Virus record (IMG/VR): IMGVR_UViG_3300048929_000272
Location: 1-41,627 of that record
Length of the DNA: 41,627 nt
Strand: one strand, 5' to 3'
Source of the DNA: a virus
Part shown: in pieces, positions 24,189 to 30,281 of the stretch
Layout: each line of letters starts with the position of its first letter
How positions within the stretch are numbered: the first letter of the stretch is position 1
Program-made: the position numbers and the translations under genes
Notes under the pieces: generated by a model
The model's database searches: none
The model's input: the letters and a program-made list of their open reading frames with translations, nothing else
Told to the model about the DNA's origin: nothing

Positions 24189-24815
24189 TCAGGCCTTGAT
24201 GGTGTGGTGGCGGCGCTGGGTTTCGGCGGGGTCGTAGTACGTGGCTCCGTAGTCGCTGCGCTGTACACGCAACCCCTTCTCGGGCCCCTCTTCCGTCTCG
24301 TTGTTGGTGTTGGCGTTGGCAGCGTGACCTGCACAAACACAGCCGCCAGAAGGGGTGCCGCTCTCGGGGAGAGGGGCCGGGATGTCGCCGTGGTGGACGC
24401 CGGGCCCGTTACCGCCCGGGGTGCGTACCCCTCGCTTGACGGGGATGCCGGCCTCGTCGAGGAGTGCGCGGACTGCCTTCGTGTCGGGCAGCCCGGCGGC
24501 CTCCTGGAGCTGGGTCAGGCGGACGTGCTGGCCGCCCTCGCTGAGCTGCTGGAGGACGGCCACAATGTCGACGGGCTCCTGCTCGTCCGCATCGGTCTCG
24601 TCGGCGTTCTGGCGGCGCCCAGCGGCCCACGTACGGGCCCGCTGCACTCCCGCCGCAGTGATGAGCCCCGCCACGTAGTACCCGGTCTCAGGAACGGCGA
24701 CGGCGATCGTTCCGGCCGTGCCGATGGCGATGACGGCCAGGCAGCCGGCCGCAACGCGCTCCTTGCGCTGCTCCCCCGCGGCGGGCTGCTGGTCTTCGGT
24801 CTGCTGGGCGGTCAT
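24189..24815 (-). CDS. membrane protein with C-terminal winged-helix-like region
   Basis: A 208-residue protein. After an acidic N-terminus it has two hydrophobic segments (VAAGCLAVIAIGTAGTIAVA and TGYYVAGLITAAG) and a basic turn (QRARTWAAGRRQ). Then comes a cytosolic region with a helix-turn-helix-like stretch (RLTQLQEAAGLPDTKAVRAL, then LDEAGIPVKRGVRT). The C-terminal tail has a CVCAG cysteine pair. Small membrane proteins with this plan are common on actinomycete integrative elements and plasmids; function unknown. ATG 24815 overlaps the previous stop (TGATG). Co-transcribed with the two membrane-protein genes before it. Confidence 0.7.
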   Translation of the reverse strand: MTAQQTEDQQPAAGEQRKERVAAGCLAVIAIGTAGTIAVAVPETGYYVAGLITAAGVQRARTWAAGRRQNADETDADEQEPVDIVAVLQQLSEGGQHVRLTQLQEAAGLPDTKAVRALLDEAGIPVKRGVRTPGGNGPGVHHGDIPAPLPESGTPSGGCVCAGHAANANTNNETEEGPEKGLRVQRSDYGATYYDPAETQRRHHTIKA

Positions 24816-25321
24816 CAGAAGTAGCTCGTGAAGATGGCGCCAGCAGCGTTCGTGGCGGAGCCGAGGGGGATGGCCGCAATGCCTGCAACGGTGCCGGAGA
24901 GGGCGAGGAGGGCCCCGGCAAGAGCGCCGGCGGCGAGCTTGCCGCGTGGGATCTTCTTGCCGCCCCAGGCGAGGAGGCAGACGAAGACGACGGTGAGGAG
25001 GAACAGGATCACGTAGCCGCCGGGTTCGATGGCGATGGGGACGGCTCGGGTGACGTTGCGGTCGGTTCCTCCGACTCCCCAGACGAGGCCGACGTATCCG
25101 GCGAGGTTGCCTGCCCAGATGGCCAGCCAGGCGACGGCGCCGAGGGCGGAGACGGAGTTGTAGGCAGAGATGGCGGCGAGCATCCCGTAGAGGAGGGCAA
25201 AGACGAACGGGATCAGGGCAATCCAGCTCCGGCCTTCTTTGAGCCACCAGCGGACGACGAAGGCGGCGATGACGGCGAACCCAACGGCAATCCCGCCGAG
25301 GCTGATCACGGTGTACGGCAT
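24815..25321 (-). CDS. polytopic membrane protein
   Basis: A 168-residue protein with about five hydrophobic segments: VISLGGIAVGFAVIAAFVV, WIALIPFVFALLYGMLAAI, LGAVAWLAIWAGNLAGYVGL, YVILFLLTVVFVCLLAW and a last Ala/Gly-rich segment (AAGALAGALLALSGTVAGIA). No catalytic motif is visible. It is coupled on both sides (TGATG). It has a Lys/Arg turn (WGGKKIPRGK) after the fourth segment, consistent with cytosolic placement. No family is recognised; it resembles small membrane proteins found near Spd-type genes of actinomycete plasmids only in general plan. Confidence 0.7.
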   Translation of the reverse strand: MPYTVISLGGIAVGFAVIAAFVVRWWLKEGRSWIALIPFVFALLYGMLAAISAYNSVSALGAVAWLAIWAGNLAGYVGLVWGVGGTDRNVTRAVPIAIEPGGYVILFLLTVVFVCLLAWGGKKIPRGKLAAGALAGALLALSGTVAGIAAIPLGSATNAAGAIFTSYF

Positions 25322-26184
25322 CAGTTGTATCCCCCAGTCAGGCGGCGGGCTTTGCGGACGGCGGCGGCCACGGATTCCTTCTCGGCGCTCGGGAGGATCG
25401 CGAGAATCGCTCGGGTGGCATCTCGGTTATCGGGGTGGATCGCGACTTGCTCGCGGGCGAGATCGGCGATGCTCTTCTGCTCGCGATCGGTGTTCGTGCT
25501 GGTCGCGGGCGGGTCGGCGGGGATGCTGGTGAACAGGGAGCCGAGTTTGCTCGCGCCGGCGATCGGGGTCTGCTCGGGGGTGATCGGGGCGATCGCGATC
25601 GGTGTTCGGCGGCCGATCTCGGCTCGCATCTCCAGCCTGTCGAGGGTGATCTCGAAGTCGGCGCGGTCGCGGGCGGCGGTGATCCTGGCCTCCTGCCGGA
25701 TGCGCTCGATCACCGCGTTCGCTTCCTGCTGGACGAGGTCGCGCTGCGCCCCGTTGAGACGGGACTGGCGTTCGCCCTCGCGGATGACGTCGTTGATTTC
25801 GGCCTCCTGCTCGGCCGTGAGCGCGGCGGGGTCGCGCATGGCGAGGAGGGCGAACTGGGCGACGGTCTTGCCAACGAGGACAACGAACGGGCCGGCGATG
25901 GCCTGGCCGAGGTCGTGGGCGAGGGCGCCGTGGAGGACGAGGAGCGCGCCGACCATGAGGGCGATGGCCCAGCCCGCGATGGTGGCATAGCGGCCGCCGA
26001 GCCCGCGGTGTTCGGCCCACATGACGGTGATCCAGCCGATGTCGCCGGCGAGGGCGACGGAGAGGCCGAACCAGCCGCTGTTGATGAGGTCGGTGATGGC
26101 GTAGCCGGACCAGATGAGGGAGAGGCCGGCGAGGGCGTATGCGCCGTAGAGGATGGGGGGCGCGCTGGGCTGGCGCAGGTTCAT
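25321..26184 (-). CDS. membrane protein with cytosolic coiled coil (DUF2637/Spd-like plan)
   Basis: A 287-residue protein. Residues about 10-115 carry four hydrophobic segments (GAYALAGLSLIWSGYAI, LSVALAGDIGWITVMW, GWAIALMVGALLVLHGAL and AGPFVVLVGKTVAQFALLA). A long charged helix follows (EAEINDVIREGERQSRLNG, VIERIRQEARITAARDRADF), likely a cytosolic coiled coil. The end (REQVAIHPDNRDATRAIL then an Arg/Lys-rich helix) looks like a small DNA- or protein-binding unit. The four-segment-plus-helix layout recalls DUF2637/Spd membrane proteins from actinomycete plasmids and phages, but I cannot confirm the family. ATG 26184 overlaps the stop before it (ATGA). Confidence 0.7.
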   Translation of the reverse strand: MNLRQPSAPPILYGAYALAGLSLIWSGYAITDLINSGWFGLSVALAGDIGWITVMWAEHRGLGGRYATIAGWAIALMVGALLVLHGALAHDLGQAIAGPFVVLVGKTVAQFALLAMRDPAALTAEQEAEINDVIREGERQSRLNGAQRDLVQQEANAVIERIRQEARITAARDRADFEITLDRLEMRAEIGRRTPIAIAPITPEQTPIAGASKLGSLFTSIPADPPATSTNTDREQKSIADLAREQVAIHPDNRDATRAILAILPSAEKESVAAAVRKARRLTGGYN

Positions 26185-26336
26185 CGGTTCCTCTGCTTGT
26201 CCATCTCGGCGCGGATGGGGGCGGCGTTGGTGTAGTCGCGGGCGCAGTCGGCGTGGGTGGTGGGGGTGGCGAAGATGGGGTTGTCCCGCGGGGTGTAGTC
26301 GGGCTCGGGGGCGGGTTCGTAGGTGGGGGTGTCCAT
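26181..26336 (-). CDS. small hypothetical protein
   Basis: A 51-residue protein with an acidic, Pro-rich start (MDTPTYEPAPEPDYTPRDNP) and a short helix end (CARDYTNAAPIRAEMDKQRN). ATG 26336 and its stop both overlap the neighbouring genes by one to four bases, so it is translated in a coupled row. The function is unknown. Confidence 0.6.
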   Translation of the reverse strand: MDTPTYEPAPEPDYTPRDNPIFATPTTHADCARDYTNAAPIRAEMDKQRNR

Positions 26337-26644
26337 CAGGCGCTCCACGAGGTCTTGTGGAGCCAGAGGGCGTACTCGCCGCGGGTGACGGCCTTGCCGT
26401 CGACGAACGGCATGCGGCGGAGCAGCTGGCGTTCCAGCTCGACGGTTGCGTCGATGTCGTGGGGGTGGGTCGTGTTGGCGTAGTCGCGGGCGGCGGCGTG
26501 GCGCTGGTAGGCGTCCATGAGGCGGCCGGGCTCGGTGTGGGTGAGCTCGTGGGCGATGTGGCGGAGGCCGTCGCGGATGGAGGCGTCGAGACGGACGCGA
26601 CGCAGGGCTTCGTCGGCTTCGGGCTGGCTTGTACGCTCGGGCAT
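26336..26644 (-). CDS. first gene of membrane-protein island; helical hypothetical protein
   Basis: A 102-residue protein starting MPERTSQPEADEALRRVR at ATG 26644, with GGAGAAGG upstream. It is mainly helical and rich in Arg and His (IRDGLRHIAHELTHTEPG, YQRHAAARDYANTTHPHD), with an end section (AVTRGEYALWLHKTSW). The His-Glu-Leu-Thr-His string looks like a metalloprotease motif (HExxH) but lacks the rest of such a domain; the match is probably chance. It is the first gene after the divergent promoter at 26.75 kb. Confidence 0.65.
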   Translation of the reverse strand: MPERTSQPEADEALRRVRLDASIRDGLRHIAHELTHTEPGRLMDAYQRHAAARDYANTTHPHDIDATVELERQLLRRMPFVDGKAVTRGEYALWLHKTSWSA

Positions 26645-26675
26645 GGCCTTCTCCTGTCGTGTGCAGGGGTGGGCT

Positions 26676-26710
26676 GGCCCCGGTCGGGCTCTGACACACC
26701 GACCGGGGCC
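26676..26710 (-). promoter_or_regulatory. hairpin in leader of the leftward island transcript
   Basis: A perfect 12-bp inverted repeat (ggccccggtcgg at 26676-26687, ccgaccggggcc at 26699-26710) with an 11-base loop, lying between the leftward promoter and the first gene at 26644. It could be an attenuator or a partial terminator keeping the membrane genes low. There is no T run. Confidence 0.6.
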
Positions 26711-26735
26711 GTCTTGCATCAGCAGTGCTGACTGC

Positions 26736-26765
26736 TTGCTGCCAATGTATGGGAGCCCATACACT
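26736..26765 (+). promoter_or_regulatory. rightward promoter for regulator gene
   Basis: A -35 like TTGCTG at 26736-26741 and a -10 like TACACT at 26760-26765, 18 bases apart. The expected start is near 26772, ahead of the GTG at 26799. The -10 overlaps the 18-bp palindrome (26746-26763). Confidence 0.65.
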
Positions 26766-26773
26766 CGGCGCAA
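26744..26773 (-). promoter_or_regulatory. leftward promoter for membrane-protein island
   Basis: On the minus strand, a -35 like TTGCGC (26773-26768) and a -10 like TACATT (26749-26744) lie 18 bases apart. The two divergent promoters overlap almost entirely and share the palindromic operator, so one bound regulator could control both directions. Confidence 0.65.
26746..26763. promoter_or_regulatory. 18-bp palindromic operator
   Basis: TGTATGGG, two-base centre AG, CCCATACA: a perfect eight-bp inverted repeat. It covers the -10 of the rightward promoter and lies between the -35 and -10 of the leftward one. Palindromes like this bind dimeric helix-turn-helix regulators. The adjacent rightward gene (26799-27113) is the natural candidate to bind it. 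Confidence 0.75.
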
Positions 26774-26798
26774 GCGGCATGCCTAAGAAAGGGATGGC

Positions 26799-27113
26799 GT
26801 GACCGAGGAGCCGATCGAAGAGGAGGCGCAGCGCGTGTTCGATGCCCTTGATGCAGTCGAGGAGATGGGCGACCCCGTGGCGCGGGCGCGCGTGATTGGG
26901 CGCTTGCTCAAGGATCACGTGGGGCGCAACAAGCGGTTCACGGAGTACCGCCGGCAGGTTGTGCTGGAGATGCGGGCGCAGGATCCGCCGGTGCCTTATC
27001 GCCGAATCGCGGCCGAGCTGGGTGTGTCCCTGGGTACGGTGCAGGACATTGAGCGTGGGTCGGCTCGTTGGTCGTCTCGTAGGGATAAGGCGGATCCTCC
27101 AGCTTCCGAGTAG
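26799..27113 (+). CDS. helix-turn-helix regulator of the island
   Basis: A 104-residue protein on the plus strand, opposite to its neighbours. GTG start at 26799, with AAAGGGA nine bases upstream. Residues 1-60 are helical and acidic to basic (FDALDAVEEMGDPVARARVI, KRFTEYRRQVVLEMRAQ). Residues 67-87 form a helix-turn-helix (YRRIAAELGVSLGTVQDIER), and the tail is basic. Its own promoter overlaps the operator facing the membrane-protein genes, the standard layout for an autoregulated repressor. It ends just before a strong bidirectional terminator. A role as the island's switch is inferred. Confidence 0.8.
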   Translation: MTEEPIEEEAQRVFDALDAVEEMGDPVARARVIGRLLKDHVGRNKRFTEYRRQVVLEMRAQDPPVPYRRIAAELGVSLGTVQDIERGSARWSSRRDKADPPASE

Positions 27114-27116
27114 CGC

Positions 27117-27153
27117 AAAGCCCCCGTTCCGGTTGATTCCGGACGGGGGCTTT
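27117..27153. terminator. strong bidirectional terminator
   Basis: Stem AAAGCCCCCGT(T)CCGG / CCGGACGGGGGCTTT with one bulged base and a six-base loop, with A and T runs at the ends. It terminates the rightward regulator gene (stop at 27113) and, on the other strand, the leftward early operon (last stop at 27187). It thereby insulates the island from early transcription. Confidence 0.9.
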
Positions 27154-27186
27154 GTCGTGTCTGGGGGTTGTGCGGGGGTCTGTCGG

Positions 27187-27576
27187 TCAGCGGGGGTCGG
27201 GGTTGGTGTGGGCGTCAAGGGCGCGGAGGGTTGGGCACGGGTGCGGCTGGGGTGGGTTGTCGGTGCTGTCGTCGGCGTAGCCGGAGCAGTGGCCGCAGAT
27301 CGTCTGGCCGTCGTACTCAACGGGGCGGTGGAGGGCGCGGACGGCGTTGAGGGCGGCCTCGGCCCGTCCGGCGCGCTGCTGCTGTTCGTCGCGTTCGGTG
27401 GTCCGCTTGGCCTCGGTTGCTCGTGCGTCTTGGGCGAGGCGCTTCCACCAGGCCAGGTCGGCGTACAGCTGTCCGATGCCGTCGCGGAGCCGCTGGGCTT
27501 CGGCGCTGGTCAAGCCGCCGTGGTGTTCGGCGCGGTCGACGAGGTTGCGGAGGGGGTCCGTCGTCGGCTGGGTCAC
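27187..27576 (-). CDS. hypothetical early protein with C-terminal CxxC
   Basis: A 129-residue protein with GTG start at 27576 (GTGA overlap). It has a helical N-terminal two-thirds with a coiled-coil-like stretch (EAKRTTERDEQQQRAGRAEA) and a C-terminal segment TICGHCSGYADD with Cys-x-x-Cys, possibly a zinc knuckle, followed by a Pro/Cys end. Last gene of the leftward early operon. The function is unknown. Confidence 0.65.
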   Translation of the reverse strand: MTQPTTDPLRNLVDRAEHHGGLTSAEAQRLRDGIGQLYADLAWWKRLAQDARATEAKRTTERDEQQQRAGRAEAALNAVRALHRPVEYDGQTICGHCSGYADDSTDNPPQPHPCPTLRALDAHTNPDPR

Positions 27577-28034
27577 TGATCGCCCCTCTCCTGCTGGTAC
27601 CAAGCGCCGGGGGTGTACTTGTCGTCCCGGTGCGGCATGGCGATCGGGCCTCGGCGGAGGCTGTAGCCGATGACCTGGCCGGGCTGCATGTGCGGGTTGC
27701 CCTTCGACTCGTAGCCGCAGCTTCCACCGCAGGCGTCGCCTTCGTGGCGGCCGTGCTCGCATCGGTCGAGGTCGCCGATCAGTCCAGCCCAGGGGCAGGT
27801 GGCGTCCGTGTGCTCGGGGGCGGCGGCCGTCTGGTCGGTGCGTGCGAGGGCGTGCTCGATGCCCGCGATGGCGGCGGTGACCTTGGCGTGGAGCGGGGAG
27901 TAGAACACCTCGGCGGCGCAGTGCAGGGCGGCGTTGGCCTGGGCGTGGGCAGCAAGGTGGGACTGGGCGTCGATGAGAGCGGCGCGGGCTTTCTCCAACT
28001 CGCGGCGGAGGTCGGTGATGGTCTGCTGGGTCAC
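27573..28034 (-). CDS. hypothetical early protein, Cys/His-rich
   Basis: A 153-residue protein with GTG start at 28034 (GTGA). The N-terminal half is a helical coiled-coil (ITDLRRELEKARAALIDAQ). The C-terminal half holds several Cys and His (ATCPWAGLIGDLDRCEHGRH, DACGGSCGYES), possibly a zinc-binding unit. A short closing segment (MPHRDDKYTPGAWYQQE) follows. No family recognised. Confidence 0.65.
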   Translation of the reverse strand: MTQQTITDLRRELEKARAALIDAQSHLAAHAQANAALHCAAEVFYSPLHAKVTAAIAGIEHALARTDQTAAAPEHTDATCPWAGLIGDLDRCEHGRHEGDACGGSCGYESKGNPHMQPGQVIGYSLRRGPIAMPHRDDKYTPGAWYQQERGDQ

Positions 28035-28150
28035 AGGTACTCCCCGTGGGTCGGGACGGTGTCGACGGGCCGTTCGTCGGCCTGGTCGTCGGCGTGGGTG
28101 TAGGGGTGGCGGGGCGGGGCCGGCTTGCTGCCGGGCTCGGGCTGGGTCAT
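28031..28150 (-). CDS. very small hypothetical protein
   Basis: A 39-residue protein, MTQPEPGSKPAPPRHPYTHA and then an acidic end. ATG 28150 and its stop overlap both neighbours. It is polar, Pro-rich and probably unstructured. The coupling argues for translation, but the function is unknown. Confidence 0.5.
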   Translation of the reverse strand: MTQPEPGSKPAPPRHPYTHADDQADERPVDTVPTHGEYL

Positions 28151-28992
28151 CGGCTGGTCTCCTCGTCGGCCATGCGGTCGAGGCGGGCGGCGATCTCCTG
28201 GGCGCTGAAGCCGTCGCGGCTGAGCTGGCGGCCGAGCTCGGCGGCTTCGCGGAGGACGGCGGCGCGGGTGATGGCCGGCTGGGTGTCGGACAACCCGGCG
28301 GCGGGGGCGGGCAGGTCGCCGAGGCCCCAGCGGAGCGGGGTGGGGTCGTCGGTGGTGGTCGGGTCCGGCTCGTTGACGGGGATGAGGACGTCGCGTCCGC
28401 ACTCGTTCGGTCCAGGGCGTCCCCAGGCGCAGATACCTCCGCCGGGGAGGTCGTCAGCGGTGAGCGGAGTCATGCCAGACCAGCCGTTGCCGTGCTCACG
28501 GCAGAGGAGGACGTTGGGGCGGCAGTTGTCTCGGTACGCGATGACCTCGGGGTCATCAACGGTGGCCCTGCGTCGAGGGCTGGCGGCCTGCTCGTCCTCG
28601 ATGGTCGGGGGGTTGATGCGGAGGGCGTGCAGGACAGCGGCGAGGACGGTTCCGGGGTCGGCGTCCTCGGCTCCGGTGGCGCCTTCGATGGCGTGCCAAG
28701 CGCGGTCGTGCTCCAGCGGTGTGAGGGCGCGGGCGGTCGGGCCCGGCTGCTGTCCGGTCTGGCGGGCGGCGTCCCGGGTGTCGGCGTCAATGGCGTCCAG
28801 GACGGCGTTGACGGCGACCTGGCGGGCGGTGAAGGGCAGCCAGTGGCCGGAGTGGTTGATGGCGCTGCCGAGGGCGTTGAAGGCGAGTGCGTGGCGTCGG
28901 TCGGGGGCTTGGGTGTCCGGCTCGATCTTGTGGCCGAGGGCGATGCGGATCTCGCGCATCGTCATCGCGGGGCGGGCGGGCTGCTCGGTCAT
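28147..28992 (-). CDS. hypothetical early protein
   Basis: A 281-residue protein with ATG 28992, preceded by AGAAGGA. It contains helical regions (MTMREIRIALGHKIEPD, RQVAVNAVLDAIDADTRDA), a central section with CREHGNGWSGM and ICAWGRPGPNECGRD, and a C-terminal helix (RDGFSAQEIAARLDRMADE). The Cys and His residues may bind metal but no known motif is clear. The first of a row of coupled small genes after a 35-base gap. Confidence 0.65.
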   Translation of the reverse strand: MTEQPARPAMTMREIRIALGHKIEPDTQAPDRRHALAFNALGSAINHSGHWLPFTARQVAVNAVLDAIDADTRDAARQTGQQPGPTARALTPLEHDRAWHAIEGATGAEDADPGTVLAAVLHALRINPPTIEDEQAASPRRRATVDDPEVIAYRDNCRPNVLLCREHGNGWSGMTPLTADDLPGGGICAWGRPGPNECGRDVLIPVNEPDPTTTDDPTPLRWGLGDLPAPAAGLSDTQPAITRAAVLREAAELGRQLSRDGFSAQEIAARLDRMADEETSR

Positions 28993-29027
28993 GGCGTGTC
29001 CTTCTGGGTGTGTGGTGGCGGGACGGG

Positions 29028-29243
29028 TTAGGCGGGTGTGATGGTCCAGCCGCTGCTGGCGAGGTACATGCCGGCGCGGAGGGCGCGGTCGTGGTCGTTT
29101 TCGCCGAGGGTGGTGGCGTCTTGTTCGGCTGCTTCGAGTACGGCGATGGCGGCGAGGGGGATGGCGGTCTGCCCGGGGACGGGGTCCGGGGCCGGGGTGT
29201 CGAGGAGGGCGCGGGTGGCGGCCAGGCGCCCGGCCGGCGTCAC
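29028..29243 (-). CDS. small helical hypothetical protein
   Basis: A 71-residue protein, with GTG start at 29243 overlapping the previous stop (GTGA). It is Ala-rich and helical (RLAATRALLDTPAPDPVP, AIPLAAIAVLEAAEQDATT). The end (ALRAGMYLASSGWTITPA) resembles small actinophage early proteins. Function unknown. Confidence 0.6.
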   Translation of the reverse strand: MTPAGRLAATRALLDTPAPDPVPGQTAIPLAAIAVLEAAEQDATTLGENDHDRALRAGMYLASSGWTITPA

Positions 29244-29542
29244 GCGGCGGTCCACTGCTGGCCGCTGGCTGCCCGCTGTTCGGCCTCGGCGGCGATGTCG
29301 ATGAGGGCGGCGCGGATGGGGCTGGTGTTGATGGCGCCGTTCCACTCGAGCGGGGGAATGCGTCCGTTCCACGGGTCTTGGCCGAGGAGGCGGAGGCGGT
29401 CGACGAGGTCGGGGTGGCGGTAGACGAGGCGCTTCCGGTTGGCGTTGGCTGCGGCTTCGGTCTCGCGGGCCTGCTTCAGGAACTCGCCAAGGTCGCCTTG
29501 CTGGCGGAGGGCGGCGATGTCGCGGACGTCGACGTCGGTCAC
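29240..29542 (-). CDS. hypothetical early protein
   Basis: A 100-residue protein with GTG start at 29542 (GTGA). It starts VTDVDVRDIAALRQQGDLG and is helical and charged (FLKQARETEAAANANRKRL, DLVDRLRLLGQDPWNGRIPP), with a C-terminal helix (AALIDIAAEAEQRAAS). It lies next to the zinc-finger gene. Function unknown. Confidence 0.65.
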   Translation of the reverse strand: MTDVDVRDIAALRQQGDLGEFLKQARETEAAANANRKRLVYRHPDLVDRLRLLGQDPWNGRIPPLEWNGAINTSPIRAALIDIAAEAEQRAASGQQWTAA

Positions 29543-30273
29543 GACTGCTCCTTGGTGTTCGGGTACGGGTTCGCCTCCAGGAAGGCGCGGTTCAGCTCGG
29601 TTGCCTCGTCGGTGTTGCTGAGGTGGTTGGTGGAGAGGTGCTGGCGGGCGGTGCGTTCGTCGTCGGTGGTGAGGCGGATGGGTTCGCCGGCGGCTGCTCG
29701 GCGGCGGGCGGGGTGGGGTGCGCGGGGCTTGCGGCGCCAGGAGGACTTGCAGGGGCGGCCGATGGCTGCGTTGCAGTCGGGGCAGATGACGCCCAGGGGG
29801 CCCGTGGCGCGGCGTTCGACGGTCGGGCGGGGCTCGGTGCCGCCGGTGGCGTCTACGGCCTGCACGCTGCCGCTGAGGAGTTCGGCCATGCTGCGGTGCG
29901 GTCCGCCCTCGAGCATCGGCACCGTGGACGGCGCGGGCACGGCGCCGGACGCGACGGCCTCGAGCTGGCCGCGGTACCGGGCGAGGTACTCGAGCGGGGT
30001 CTCGTCGGGGTTGCCTTCGTAGGCGAAGTTCTCGAGGCGTTCGGCTCGGATCTTGGCGCGGAGGTCGCGGACGTGGTGCGGCATGATCCACAGCCGGGTG
30101 TCCGGGTCCTTCGGGGTGGTCGAGTAGTAGCGGACGACCGCGTCCTTGGCGTCCTGGTCGAACGGGATGTTCTTCAGGGCTGCGGACCAGGCCTGGGCGG
30201 CCAGTTCGGACGGCTGCCGGTTGTCGAACCCGCAGCAGATGGCCAGAAGCTGGGCGGCTTCGGAGACGTTCAC
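29539..30273 (-). CDS. zinc-finger protein, probable replication accessory
   Basis: A 244-residue protein following the initiator gene by eight bases, GTG start at 30273. Residues 1-110 are helical (SEAAQLLAICCGFDNRQPSE, then PHHVRDLRAKIRAERLENF). Residues about 163-190 hold the actinophage zinc finger pattern CPDCNAAIGRPCKSSWRRK then Pro-His-x-x-Arg-Arg-Arg. The N-terminal region recalls loader-type proteins that follow initiators in phage replication modules, but no ATP-binding motif is present. Helicase loading or another replication role is inferred from position. Confidence 0.7.
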   Translation of the reverse strand: MNVSEAAQLLAICCGFDNRQPSELAAQAWSAALKNIPFDQDAKDAVVRYYSTTPKDPDTRLWIMPHHVRDLRAKIRAERLENFAYEGNPDETPLEYLARYRGQLEAVASGAVPAPSTVPMLEGGPHRSMAELLSGSVQAVDATGGTEPRPTVERRATGPLGVICPDCNAAIGRPCKSSWRRKPRAPHPARRRAAAGEPIRLTTDDERTARQHLSTNHLSNTDEATELNRAFLEANPYPNTKEQS

Positions 30274-30281
30274 GTGTGGTC

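Noticed and set aside
26336-26644. HExxH metalloprotease in the first island protein
   Set aside because: The string HELTH occurs, but no downstream glutamate ligand region or hydrophobic core of a protease is visible in only 102 residues.
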